Positions 24,419 to 36,586 of a DNA stretch of 64,000 nucleotides are shown here, piece after piece. The stretch comes from Cornus controversa (Eukaryota; Streptophyta; Magnoliopsida; Cornales; Cornaceae). Within the stretch, counting starts at the first letter, position 1. Each line of letters opens with the position of its first letter. The position numbers and the translations under genes are program-made. The notes under the pieces are model-generated. The model did not search any database. It was not told where the DNA came from and saw only the letters and a list, made by a program, of their open reading frames with translations. The DNA lies in assembly GCA_026545225.1 (NCBI GenBank), contig CM048847.1, forward strand, positions 7,744,501 to 7,808,500, read 5' to 3'.

Positions 24419-26338
24419 GTGTGATTGCATATGGTTGTAAGAATGCATGTGGGTTGCTCGTTGTAAATGCAGGATTGGAGTGAAAGCATGATTATATCTA
24501 TGCTAATATACATTTAGATGTGATTATATGCAGCATGTGGCATATATATATGTTGTGTATGTGCAAATGTGACTATGAATGATTTCGGTGAAAAGTGTGT
24601 TCATTGGTGAAAAACGTGAAAATGTGGTGTTTATAGATTTATGCATAAAAGATATGATTTTTCTGAAAATGCATAAGTATGATGATTTCCATGATATGAG
24701 TGTGATGACATTGTGACAATCTTGAGATGAAAGGAAAATGCATTGATTTGACAAAAATGTATTCATGGTGTGGATAAGTGCATTGATGTGATTATGTGCA
24801 CTATTTGAAAAGTGAGTTTTTGGGGCATGACAACATTGAGAATTAAGATGAGGGAATGGTCCCTAGGGTGAAAGACCCAAAACTTGGCCATGAGGAGGTG
24901 CTCCCTTTGGGTTAGTAACCCGATAAAGCACAAGCAGAGTTTGGGTGCCGAAGAGACCCTTACTATGGATGTGGTGTGATAAGCTAGTCCCCATTGAATT
25001 GATTTTCAAAAATTTGTGGCATGAGTTATATATACGAAATGTGACTGTCAAGTTGATATACATATATATGTATATATATATCTATGTATATGCATTGAGG
25101 TGGAAAGCATCACGCATGATTTGAAAAACGTGATTGTTTATGGGTAAAAAGCATGTATACATATCATGTAGACATGTAGTGATTTAATGTGCATTTATGC
25201 ATGACTCTATGGATCTTGTTGAGTAGGTGATGTGGTATTTGATTTACATTGTTCATGTAAATGCTTCTATTCGTATATGTTTTCTATACATAATGACGTT
25301 GGATGGGTTTTGCTTTTGAACATGTCGTAAATGATTTTCATAAGTCATGTATAGTTGATTTAAATGTTCATAAGTGCTAGAATTGCCATGTGCATCGTTG
25401 GTTCATGTATGCTAGGAGGGGCATGACTTTAAATATTGTGATATATTTAAGTGCATGTATATTTTTGAGAATATGTGAGGATCGACCTGCTGCTGGTATA
25501 GTTCTACATACCTTGTTGGGCCTTTGAGCTCACCCCCTCCCAGGTTTTGCAGGTATTACTGATTACGGAGTCAGTTAGGGGACTCATAGTACCGGTTGTA
25601 GAGGTAGTAGTTAAATTCTTTAGAATTTAATGTATAACTAGGACATTCGATTAATGTTTCGCATTTGGATTAGATGTATAGAGCGATTATATCGATTCAG
25701 TTCCTTCAGATGTATTTCATTCATGTGATGTATGTATATAATACGGACATTCAAGGACTGAGACATGTATATTTTTGATTCTATTATGCATGTTGTAGAA
25801 ATGTTGGGGGGACACGTGCCCAGAAGTGTCCATTTTTTTTTGTTAGATATAAATGCTGGGGGGACACGTGCCCAGAAGTGTCCATATGAATTGTAAAGCA
25901 GGTGTTATATGTCAGGAGCTGATTATTTAGAATGGGTCATGCCCGATTTTCGTAAAAATAATTAGAAATTGAGATTGTATGATCAGGTGGTGGTTATAGT
26001 GTGAGGTTGAGTAAACGGGTTCGCGACTCGGGGTTCGGGTCGGTCCGGGGAAGTCCCGGCCGTCCGGATTCCGGGGCGTGACAAATCATCCCGGACTCCT
26101 TGCTTCTAATTTGTAAAACAGTTACAGAAATATAGACACATATATATACGTATTTAAGTAACCATATATATATAAATATATACATGTATATATATATATA
26201 TGTGTGTCGGTTGTTCCTTTAGGACAATCTTGCTAAAAATTCTCGGCCTTTAGAGTTTTTCAGCGATGGACTCCTAGTCAGCCTCTAGTGACCATGTCAC
26301 CCTTGGCTGCCAAGTGGTGCGAAGTTTAGGTGTCAACA

Positions 26339-26408
26339 TAAGCTGATTTTGAACTACTTCGTCAAATCTCATAAAAAAATTTGTTGCCCAAAGAGAAAAA
26401 AAGTGAAA

Positions 26409-26482
<74 letters not shown>

Positions 26483-27193
26483 GATAACTCTAATACTTGG
26501 AGTTGATTTCAGACTACTTTGTTGTCGACAACCATGAAAGGTAGGCCTGATTTCGGATAGTGTTCGTTCGCCGGTCATCACCAATGGCTAGTTTGGACCC
26601 AACAGTGATGGGTTTGAGTTGTGAGAGAGAAAAGTGTTAGGACAATGATGTTAAAGAGGACGGGTTTCTATTTTAGTAACATAAATATATTTTTTTATTC
26701 CCTGCTTTTTAAGTAGAAATGGAATGGTCATTCCTCTTGTTGGAAAGTTAAATGATTTTGTGTGAATGACCATCAGGGATGGTCATTCCAATTTTATAAT
26801 TTCTTACGAAACATAATAATAGAAATAAAAAAAGTTGATTGGAAATTCCATTCCATTCTCAGTTACCTACGCAAGGTAATGTAAAGAGGAATCTGAACTA
26901 TTAAAGAGGAATCGGAACTACAGTACTAGAAGGAAAGAAGCAAAATAAAGCAAAATAAAATATTAAAACTACATTGCATTATAAGTTTGATTTGAGATTT
27001 TGAAACACCTATAGTTAACTTAAGCAGCTAGGCGCGTATTACATGACTTTTTGCAAATGTGACCAACAAAGCAAAACAAGAAATCAAAAGAAGAGGTCAA
27101 AGTGAAAGGAAGAATATAGATGATGAACGCAACTATGTAATGAAACAAACACCTTTCATGAACAGTAATTAAATTTAAATATACTCCTACTAA
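26339..27193. other. Background DNA with CA/GA microsatellite
   Basis: Compound microsatellite (CA)n(GA)n at 26411-26478. Around 26720-26880 there is a short stretch with repeated GGTCATTCC words, as in small plant DNA-transposon derivatives, but no terminal inverted repeats could be fixed. No gene is recognised. The last 100 bp are the downstream side of the UGT pseudogene. Confidence 0.5.
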
Positions 27194-28043
27194 CTAACAA
27201 CCTTCTTCTCCAACCTCATCCAAAAAAGCCTGAAGATTAGTGGCTGAAGATCCACCTTCCTTAACAGCCGCCCTTGCCAATTCCTTCCATTTGTTAGCAT
27301 TTTCTCTCAGTTCATTCCCTCTCCCTCCAACTTCCATCACCATATCCAAACACCTCTTGATTCCATCACACTCAACTACCCCTCCCTCATTTTCCCACAC
27401 CCTCACCCCCGTCCTCCACACATCCTCGATCAGTTTGGCGATAGTCCCTTGATCCATCCAACGCGGGAATGCCACCACCGGAACCCCACAAAGCAAGCTC
27501 TCCAATGTAGAGTTCCAACCACAATGTGTCACAAAACTTCCCAATGATGGGTGTGATAGAACCTCCACTTAAGAACACCATGGCACTATCATCCCTTGTT
27601 GTTCCAATTCCTCTATGCAACTTAGCCTATCTTCTTCTTTCTCCTCTTCCCCATTTTGTTTTGCCCTTATCACCCATAAGAATGGCCTGCCACTTTCCAA
27701 CAAACCTCTTGTTATCTCCTCCTTTTGTTGTTTTGGTAACACCAAGAGGCTTCCAAATGATATGTAAACAACCGATGATTCGGGCTTAGAGTTCAACCAT
27801 TCGACGTAGTCCTTTGTTTTCTAAAAAAGGTCTCCTCCAAATGAAGTATCAGATGGATCTTTTCTGTCTAAAAAAGCTATTGGAATCAATGGTCAAACTG
27901 CGGTCAACTTGAGCTTCTCAATAGCTCTTAGAGCCTCGGGTTCTAGTGCATCGAATGTGTTCATGAGTACTTTAGGGTTTATCTCTTCATCAAGTGTATC
28001 TAGCTATTCTTTGAAGGATGGGAGTGCAAAACTGTAGGTGCCT
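27194..28043 (-). pseudogene. UDP-glycosyltransferase pseudogene (UGT75 / crocetin glucosyltransferase-like), 3' part
   Basis: One continuous minus-strand frame matches the C-terminal half of family 1 plant glycosyltransferases, which move glucose from UDP-glucose to small acceptors in the cytosol. Visible blocks are ALPSFKE, NTFDALEPEALRAIEK, KDYVEWLNSKPESSVVY, then the PSPG donor-binding box with [19 protein letters not shown] and its closing Asp-Gln ([13 protein letters not shown]), and a normal C-terminal tail to the stop at 27194. The frame holds four in-frame stops: Gln to stop near 27570, Gln near 27822, Gly near 27894 and a Gln near 28007. It has no visible frameshift. The N-terminal acceptor-binding half is missing upstream of about 28043. 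Decay by substitutions only suggests a truncated, long-unselected copy. The subfamily call rests on recalled similarity. Confidence 0.88.
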
Positions 28044-29331
28044 AAAGTAGGGGCGGAGCCAGGATTATAAAGTGGGGAGGGCTGGAAGTAAAAAAAATTA
28101 AAAATGAACGCAATAATTTTTATAATAAAGATATGTTATAAATATTCAAAAATAGACCAAAAAAAATGAGAACATTCTCATATAGATAAATCAAGTACAT
28201 CATAGATAGATACAAAAATAGATATAACATTTTCTTAAACAAGCTATTGAAGATGAGCTCTACGATCCTTAAGAGAGTCAAATTCATTCACAACCGAATC
28301 TATATCAATATCTTAAGCAAGTTCTCTTTCAATGTTGAGAATCATGCAATCGGCAAGAAATTCATCACCCATCTTGTTGAAGTGAAGACATGCACTAAAT
28401 TTAGGCATGAGACTATTTGTTTCTATGTTTAAATTTGGAGGTGTGACACTTTAATTGCTACTAGATGAGGTCTCTAGATCTTTCTGAGATGGTGATTGGT
28501 ACAATTGCGTTTAGAATTGATATATATAAACCACATTCATTCTCTTTCCAAAAGATATATATTGTTTAATTTCATAATTATATATATATATGTTAATTGC
28601 AGGAAGAGAAGAGTGTGGCTACAATTTTCCTTTTTAGCTGTAATTATAATATAATAGTTTTTGTTTCAAAAATTAGAATTACCAAAGCAATCTGAGGCAA
28701 AGATAGAATCTAAACAGTATAAACATATCAGGATTAGCAGGAGAATCCACAATCACTCGGTTCAAGAATTGAATCAAGACAAAGCAATCTGAGACAGAGT
28801 TGAAAAAAATGAAATGAGAAAACGAATGTAAACAAAAAGCCAGAATATAAACAAAATGTAAACAAAAATGAAATGAGAAAATGAATGTAAATAAAAAAAT
28901 TAGAATACTAGAGGGTCAAAGATAGAATCTAAAGTTCTAAACATAAGCAGCTCCAGTGCTCCACAATTACTCAGTTAAGTCAGTTCAAGAGAGGGATGGA
29001 GAATCAGAGGATTGAAGTTGGGTAGGTAATAGGTATGTATCTAACTATCTACTGTATAATGAATACTTGGTAAGTTGCTATTTGCTAAAGAGGAAGGAAT
29101 GAATCAATGAACTGAGAGTTTGAGATTAAAGTTGGGTTATGTTTCTTACGTACAGAGGCGGAAAAGAGGAAGGAGTTAGAGACAATTAGCACAAAATTTA
29201 GGTTTCTTAGGCTGGGCTGGGCTTGGGTTACAGTACTAGTAAACAAATTTGTTTTTTTGGACTTGGCCTATAGCCCAGGCAAACACTCCAATTTTTTTTT
29301 TTTTTTTTTTGTATATTTTACTGATTTTCAG
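28044..29331. other. AT-rich background upstream of the UGT pseudogene
   Basis: Begins close to GGGGCGGAGCCAGG (28051), a phrase often seen at ends of plant DNA transposons. It may mark the element that truncated the UGT gene, but no second end was found. Contains repeated GAATGTAAACAAAA words around 28800-28900 and a poly-T run near 29292-29310. No gene recognised. Confidence 0.45.
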
Positions 29332-29689
29332 TGAAATACACACACAAAATTTAAGAGATATTTTCAACTAGTAGCAACAAGCATAGAATAAAAAGACAAA
29401 ATGAAACAAAATTTTAAAACAGAATAGAAAGTCCATCTTAAATAATAAAATGTTAAATAAATAAATTACGTGTCTGGAAATACAACTTGGAAGTCCCGTA
29501 ACTCAAGGACCCCTTTAACCTAAAATCATAAATATAAAATACTTTATGAAAATATCTAAGTCCCTACACTAAAGTCTGTTAAGGAATAGATGAATGCCAC
29601 ACTCTACGAACTCCGCGTTCTAACCTTGAGATGGAAGCTGTCTGGAACCTGAAATATCAACAAAGTGGCTTAAACCCACAAGCAAGTTC

Positions 29690-30193
29690 TGTAATCACCC
29701 ACTAGGTGGATTTTTGGGGCATGTCAAGATTGCCCAATCCCACACTGCCTGGGTGTAAAAAAGGGATGTGCTTATATGTAGTGTGTTCTCTCCAAATGGT
29801 ATGAGGCCTTTTGGGGTAAAACCCAAGAGCAAAACCGTGTGGGCTTAGGCCCAAAGGGAACAATATCATACCATGTGTTGGAGCAAGGTATTACAGTTGG
29901 TATCAAAGCTTGAACCCAGCCGGAAGTGTGCCGACGAGGACGTCGGGCCTCATAGGAGGGATTATAATCACCTGTGGGGTGGATTACCGGTGGTATGTCA
30001 GCATTGTTGCCAGGGCATGTCAGGATTGCCTAATCCCACATCACCTGGGTGTGGAGAAGGGGATGTGCTTTATATGTAGTGTGTTCTCTTCAAATGGTAT
30101 GAAGTCTTTTGGGGTAAAACCCAAGAGCAAAATCATGCTGGCTTAGGCCCAAAGCGGACAATATCATACCATGTGTTAGAACGGGGTATTACA
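29690..30193 (+). mobile_element. TRIM element, 504 bp
   Basis: LTR1 29690-29895 and LTR2 29963-30193 begin TGTAATCACC (LTR2 TATAATCACC) and end GTATTACA. The 67-bp interior has a primer site TGGTATCAAAGC (29898-29909, initiator tRNA-Met type) and a polypurine tract AGGAGGGA (29954-29961) directly before LTR2. Target duplication AGTTC is at 29685-29689 and 30194-30198. The right-hand F LTR near 56490 shows the unoccupied site. It has no coding capacity and would move only with proteins from a larger element. It is complete in structure. Confidence 0.9.
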
Positions 30194-32334
30194 AGTTCTC
30201 TCTACTACAACCCAATTAGAGAACTGGTAAACATACCCTCTATATGAGGGATAACAAAGAATACATAGATGCACACATATCATTTTCTTATTTACCCTCT
30301 GTCCCCAAAATAGGAACCATCCTCCACACTATCCCAATCCATCAAACATAGACATATAAGTATCATTAGCTTATTTAATCTTTGTCCCAAAATAGAAATC
30401 ATCCTACACACCTTCCCAATCCATCCCATATCACACAAATTATAGAACCTATTTTCTAAGTTCAAATCAAAGGCAGTCTAAACATGCCCGAACACTTTAT
30501 TAAATAAACAACCTTATGAATATATGGTAACCTAACATGCCTCCCTTATATATATATCAAGTACCCCACCATGTAATTGACAATCCACACATGTCTCCCT
30601 TATTAACCTTAAATACCTTATTAAGAACTGGCAATACTAACATGCCTCCTTATCTATGTTAATTATCCTATTGGCAATCCTACCATGTCTCCCTAATTAA
30701 TCCTTAGATACCTTATTAGGTATTAACAATCCTGACATGCCTCCCTTATCTATATTAACTCAAATCATTTCCTTATCTGTCTTATATCTCTAAAATAGAA
30801 GTCATCCTATATATCATTCCCATTCAACCCCTATCACACAAGTTTAGAACCTATTTTTAAGTACAAACCAAAAGCACAAAAGCAAGTATTCTATTAAACC
30901 TAGGCAATCCTGACATGCCACATATACTATCCTTGGATACCTTAATAAGTATTGGAAATCCTTACATGTCTCCTTAACCTTACATACCTTAATAGGTATT
31001 GGCAATCCTGACATGCCCCATGACAATTCTTATATGCCTCTACAACTAACCTATTAATCAAAAATGAAAGACTTAACTTACTTAGAACATTAAGTTAATC
31101 CAACAGAAGTTCAATCACAACAATAAATTAACTCAATACACAATTAAACTTATATCAAGTATATCATGAATAGTTATGATTTCAAAGATAACAATTAAGG
31201 CAAGAGAAAATAATACAACCACCAATCATATGAGCAAGCACATAACTAAGCCTCCAACGTACCTAAATCATCGAGGGAGTCTAAATCTAGCTCTAATCTA
31301 AGTTTTCAGGCCTATTCTATTCCTAAGAACCCTATTTAATTATACTGAAATTTTTTACAATTATTGAAAATTAAAAAAAAAATCCCAAAGCAAAGGAAAG
31401 AATTTAAAAAATCTCGGTTTGAAGCACACTTTTTAAAAGTAATTCTATAACAAGGAAAAATTATTTCGTTACGAAATTTAAAACCCATGCCTAGTTTTGA
31501 GGCATACTTTCCATACTACTTTAATCATAAGGGACCTTTATTTTGACTTGATATTTAAAATCCAAGTGCATTTTGTCCCCAAAAGATCACCAAAATTTTC
31601 TGGAATTTTAAAAATATTTTCCAAATAAATAAAGATGAAAACTCAATTTTACGGCATACTTTTAAAATGAATTTAACCACGAGGGAAGCTCATTTCCACT
31701 TGAAATTTAAAACCCAAGTGTATTCTGTCCCTAAAAGGTTACCCAAATTTATTTTAGAATTTTCCAGAATTTAAAAACAATTTTAAAAATTAATTTTCCT
31801 ATTTTTCTAAATTAAAAACTAATTTTAAAAAAAAAAAAATACCCTAGACTGGGCCCAAAGTGGGCCCAGAGGTGGGCCCTGGTGAGTGGGGCCGTTGCGG
31901 CTGTCCCCAGTGCTGGCAGCAAGCGTCCCCAAGCTCCGACGACGCGCGCGCGGGGTGCCCCCACCCTCTTTTCCCCCTTTTTTTTCTTCTTCTTCTTATT
32001 CTTCCCTAACCTACCATTAATGGAGCCGAAACTTCTCGGCCACTTTGGGGCACCGAATCGCGCAAATGAATATACCATTGAACTCATATTGATCTAAGCT
32101 ATGCATTGGTACCAAAATCACCCCCTCTCGCGGCCTAAATCAAAAACGTCCAATTTCAAGTTTTAAAAATCTAAAATTTCAAACTCAATTTCCCATCAAT
32201 CTACCCAACAGTTCGCAACCAAATTTTCAAGGATTGTTCTAGGAAGTAAGATCTACCTATTTATCTTAAACAAAAACTCTCAAAAATGATGAATATATTA
32301 AACCCAATTTCATGTTCGTACGACACACACACAC
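30194..32334. repeat. F0 LTR body with degenerate hairpin repeats
   Basis: LTR sequence between TRIM and C. From about 30530 to 31030 it holds six to eight degenerate units containing GGCAATCCTGACATGCC and ACCTTATTAGGT-type inverted repeats. The rest is AT-rich. A GC-rich stretch near 31850-31960 corresponds to the same GC-rich stretch in the other F LTRs (about 49010-49100 and 57490-57610). Confidence 0.7.
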
Positions 32335-33736
32335 TGATAAGTATTCAATACTATGCATTTGAACCCTCTTTATTGCATATGTTAGTCCCGTTATTACGTT
32401 TACCGAGGCCCGTTTACGGTATTTTTGTGTTTTGGATGTATTGCAGGTTTTGTACCAAAAGGAGCAATGTTTGAGGCCATTTGCAGTTGAAGAGCAGAAT
32501 TCAGAAATGAAGCTAAGGCATCTCGATCAATCGAGATGTTGATCTCGATCAATCAAGATCTCGATTGATCGAGACATACATTTCAATTAATCAAAAATCT
32601 CAATCAATCGAGATTCCAATCTCGATCAATCGAGATTCTACAGACCCACTTGCCCACTTGCTCACCTATTCTCCCACTTGCAACATAATCCACCTTTTTG
32701 CACAACTTGGATTAATTTTCTGACTTGAAGAAGACACATGGAGATATTATTGATTTAGTTGGTATATATATATTGCTATATATATATACATGGTGGGTCC
32801 CAAGGATGAAAAGTAGCCAAATATGTACAAAAGGAGCCATTTTCTCTCATATATCGGGGAGAGACATTAGAGACTTTCGGCAGAGGAGAAGGAGAACCAG
32901 ACCTTGAAGCTTCATTTTCTCCATCAATGGAAGAGTGCAAGGCTGCCATGATCAACTAACTTCTCTACTAGGGTGTGGGTGAAACCCCTAGCCATGTAAA
33001 CTTGTTCATTTTTGTAGCATTATTTGGGATTTGTATTTAAATGTTGATTACTTAGTCTAATGATGATGTACACTTATACATTTCTTATATATATATTCAT
33101 ATGATGTTATTTTTATTCTTGTCTTACAGTAGAATCCATCTTATGAATGCACATCACTTGCATCTTCTACAAAAAGTGTAAGTGATGGCTAAGCAATGGT
33201 GTTTAAATGGAATGTGTTATTCTTGCTTGTATAAACCATGCCAAGATGAGGTAGTTTGGATGCATTTAGGTTCACTTAGAGAGTAGGGTAATTAGTTAGG
33301 TTGAAGAACTATGCTTGTTGAAGATGGGTTATGATAGGTTGGAAAACACATTGATCTTTTGATATGTTATTGAGGTCACAAGCCTAATGACATTGTTAGG
33401 CATTTCATTTTATAAATCCCAAGCTTGCTACATTTATGAACATGTGAATGGCTAGTGGTGGAAACCACCCCTAGTTCTCTCTCCCAACTTACAACTCTTT
33501 AAAGTTAGTGTTTTTACATTTCATGCAATAGTTTTAAAACAAAAATCAAAACCTTGTTTTTAGAATTAAAGTGGAGTTAATCTCTCTTCAAGACAATTAA
33601 CAACTAGTCCTCGTGGGATCGATACCTTCTATATAGAACCGTATCTACAAAGATTCGTGCTCTTGCGAGTGGTTAAATTATATTTTGAAAAAGGACAAAA
33701 ATAAGCTTACAATTACAATTAAGTTTAGCCATATCA
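32335..33736 (+). repeat. 5' LTR of Athila element C
   Basis: 1402 bp from TGATAAGTATTCAATAC to GCCATATCA. Pairs with LTR2 after removal of G. A palindrome cluster is at 32520-32637, about 185-305 bp into the LTR. Several copies have drifted compared with LTR2. Confidence 0.9.
32520..32637. repeat. Palindrome cluster in Athila LTR1
   Basis: Five to six copies around ATCTCGATCAATCGAGAT and ATCTCGATTGATCGAGAC. LTR2 (43607-43702) has the better-preserved set, including TTTCGATTAATCGAAA where LTR1 reads TTTCAATTAATCAAAA. Core and arm changes resemble the Tekay-type LTR clusters. Confidence 0.8.
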
Positions 33737-34091
33737 AAATTTTGGCGCTGTTGCTGGGGACTACAGTTTAATTGTCACCATTGAAAGATTAAATCTAGTT
33801 TAATTCTTAGGCTAGAAATTCTTTCAATCTTTTTTGTATATATCTTGTGCTTATCTCTGAAATTGCTTGATTTTAGGTATACCACATAGTAGGCATCTCA
33901 AAGACTCAAAGTTGGACCCTTTGTGAGTATAAAGTCTATAATTTGTGGATTTGAGTAATTATTTTTATTTTACATATTAAGGTGTTGTTTTACTTTTAAT
34001 GCATTCTAGGTAGACGTTCATTGTCACTTCCTTCGCTTCCATGTAATATTGAACTTGAAGACAACGTAGAGGAACCTCTAGGGACCCTATA

Positions 34092-35700
34092 TTGCCTAGG
34101 ACTGAAAACATGGAACCAAATGATGGACAACCTCCCGGACTACCTCCATTTAATTATGAACAACAACCTCCACCTCCTCCTCCTCAAGGAGAATTGCTTA
34201 TGGACTTTTATCTTCCGACTACATTTGAAGTACCTTCATGTATTCAATTTCCTAATGTAGTGGCAAATCAATTTGAAATAAAGTCCTCCACCATCAATCT
34301 TTTTAATAGCTTCCATGGTCTCCCAAATGAAGATCCATACCGGCATTTAGATTACTTTCTTTCTGTGTGTTCCACCATTCGGGTACCACAGTTTACGGAG
34401 GATGATCTAAAGCTTCGTATGTTTCCATTCTCCCTAAAGGATAAAGCTAGAAGTTGGTTCAATTCCTTAGAACCTAACTCAATCCATTCTTGGGCGAAAA
34501 TGCAAATTGAATTCTTAAAAAAATACTTCCTAATGGGAAAGACGAGTGATATTCGGCGAGCAATCACCGGATTCACCCAAATTGATCAAGAATAATTTTA
34601 TGAGACATGGGAGAGATTAAAAGATATTCTTAAATCTTGTCCGCACCATGCGGTCCCAAAATGGCAGCTATAAGCTTTTATGATGGGATAAGTGAGCAAC
34701 ATAGGCAAATGATAGATTCCGCTTGTGGAGGTGGATACCTTTTAATTTAGCTCAATGCTCCTCCACTAGAAAAGGGAAATCCACCCAACCTTGTAGAGGA
34801 GTGCATGAGATTTCAAGGGTAGATGAGGTTGCCATGCAAGTAGAAACCTTAACCCGAAAAATGGACCAAATCATGAAAAATGGGCTGCCTACTCCAAGCC
34901 AACCTATTCAAAATCAGGAAGGGTGTTCGTTTTTCTATAGCACTTCACATTATGTGCGAGATTGTCCTATTGCCGGTCAATCTCCCGATTATGCTCAAGA
35001 GCAAGCGAATGTCGTGTCTTCTAAACAGATTAATGATCCATATTAAAATACCTACAATCCTAGTTACAAGAATCATCTGGCATTTTCATGGAAATCTCAA
35101 GAACCAAGTCCCTCTTTTCAAGGAAAAAATTCCTTTAATTCCAAATCTCAATAGCCTCAATATAGGCCAACTCCTCAACCTTACCATCAAAGATCCAACT
35201 ACCAACAACCACCACCTCCTCCGAGAAGCCAAGGCTTTGAGGAAAGAGTGATAAGTAATCTTGAGGCTAATACTCACTTGTTGCAATCTCACTCCCAATC
35301 AATCTCTAAGCTTGAAGCTAACACTCAATCTATGGCTAGGTTAGAAGCTCAAATTGGGCAACTAGCTAATGCCTTGAATAGAAGAGAGGAAGGTAAGTTG
35401 CCAAGTCAACCGGTGGCAAATCCTAAGGGTGTTCATGTGATTGATGATCCGTCATCTTCATCTTGTAATGCTCCTCCGGAGCAAGTTCAATCAATCACCA
35501 CCTTAAGGAGTGGTAAAATCATAAATTCCAAGGTCGGGGAAGAGAAAAAGGAATCCAAGGAGCAATCTAAAAATCCAAAAAATTCCAATCAAATCCAAAT
35601 GTGTCTCCTTCAAATCCAAATGTGAACAAAGTCCCACAACATCCAAAAGGAAAGGCAATTGAAGTTATGTCACCATCTATTCCAAACAAGTAAAGCTCAA
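34092..35700 (+). pseudogene. Athila gag region remnant (element C)
   Basis: The plus strand carries an Athila-type Gag. An acidic Pro-rich start is followed by the capsid signature FHGLPNEDPYRHLDYFL and RMFPFSLKDKARSWF. Downstream come a region with a cysteine-containing zinc-knuckle-like stretch and a long polar, Gln-rich segment. The family identification is firm because the capsid signature is diagnostic. The region is broken in several places and is a fossil. Confidence 0.85.
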
Positions 35701-35859
35701 TCTCCCTCTCCTTGATGTTATTCGACAAATTCCCTCCTATGCTAAATTCTTGAAGGACTTGTGCACTCAAAAGTGCAAATCTAGGAACAATGTTCCTAAG
35801 AAAGTCCTCCTAACTGAGCAAGTAAGCTCCATTTTCTAACACCAAGCCCCTCCTAAATT

Positions 35860-36547
35860 CAAAGATCCGGGTGCTCCAACCATTTCATACACCATCGAAA
35901 ATCAAGCTTTTGAAAAGGCACTTCTTGATTTAGGGGCTAGTGTCAATTTGCTTCCATTCTCAGTTTACCAACAATTAGGTTTGGGGGAACTTAAGCCCAC
36001 CACAGTTGTGTTGCAACTTGCCGACCGCTCGGTGAAGCAACCACGTGGCAACATTGAGGATGTGATAATTCAAGTGGACAAATTTTACTTTCTGGTGGAC
36101 TTCATAGTCCTTGACACGGAACCGGTCCAAAATCCAAATAGACATATTCCTATCATTCTAGGTCGTCCATTTTTGGCTACGGGAAATGCTTGCGTTAATT
36201 GTTGTACCAGAGTAATGGACATCTCTTTTGGGAATATGAAAGTTCGCTTGAACATCTTTAATGCTTCTCACCACACATCCGACGACGAAAGTGAATGCTT
36301 TTGTGTTGATGTAGTGGAAGATCTCGTTCAAGAAGCGCTTCCTTCCATTCTTTCTAAGGATCCTCTAGAGACATGCCTAAGTCATTTTAACTGTGATGAT
36401 TATGACATTGAGCAATCCATTTTTGAAGTTAATTTAATGCTCGATGTCACAACCGTCATGGATTTGCCTAAATGGAGAGTTCCGAGAGAACCTTTGCCTC
36501 CTTTATCCAATACTTCCCAAACTCCTTCTCTAATTTCCCCACCATAA
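35860..36547 (+). pseudogene. Athila protease region remnant (element C)
   Basis: Contains a retropepsin-like core: a Leu-Gly-Ala motif in the usual Asp-Ser/Thr-Gly position (LLDLGASVNLLPFSVY), then IPIILGRPFLATGNA, the usual second half of Athila proteases. It lies between gag and reverse transcriptase, in the standard order. Fossil, broken. Confidence 0.8.
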
Positions 36548-36586
36548 CTTGAGCTCAAGCCTTTACCAGCTACACTCAAGTATGTT

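Larger units (their letters stand above)
11764..26083 (+). mobile_element. B1: solo LTR of family B (Tekay-type), hosting element D
   Basis: Starts TGTAAGGACCGG and ends GGGGCGTGACA, the terminal pattern of the Tekay-type LTRs here. Target duplication AATCA is found at 11759-11763 and 26084-26088, and R2 near 53170 shows the unoccupied site. Without D the LTR is about 3.67 kb. From left to right it holds AT-rich DNA, a purine tract of GAAA type (about 12130-12390), a G-rich stretch, AT-rich DNA, and a 3' part related to the D LTR in opposite orientation. It has no internal region, so it is a solo LTR. Related copies are at 37148 and 62836. Confidence 0.9.
11032..26338 (-). mobile_element. R1: LTR-like repeat split by elements A and B
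   Basis: The pieces 11032-11763 and 26084-26338 are together the reverse complement of 52978-53940 (R2). In the sense direction R1 begins TGTTGACACC at 26338. The R family carries a TATA-like stretch ahead of a leader rich in CT, as in LTRs. No primer site follows the far end in R2, so its superfamily is not assigned. The A array interrupts it at 11031/11032 and the B LTR at 11764-26083. Confidence 0.7.

Noticed and set aside
11032-26338. R repeats as a named Copia family
   Set aside because: TATA and CT-rich leader fit an LTR, but no primer site, polypurine tract or coding region is attached in either copy, so the superfamily is left open.
27526-27789. Plus-strand frame of 87 residues over the UGT locus
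   Set aside because: It is the antisense shadow of the minus-strand UGT frame, which has clear family motifs.
28048-28100. hAT-type transposon end at GGGGCGGAGCCAGG
   Set aside because: Only one end was seen. No inverted partner or 8-bp duplication could be located, so no element is called.
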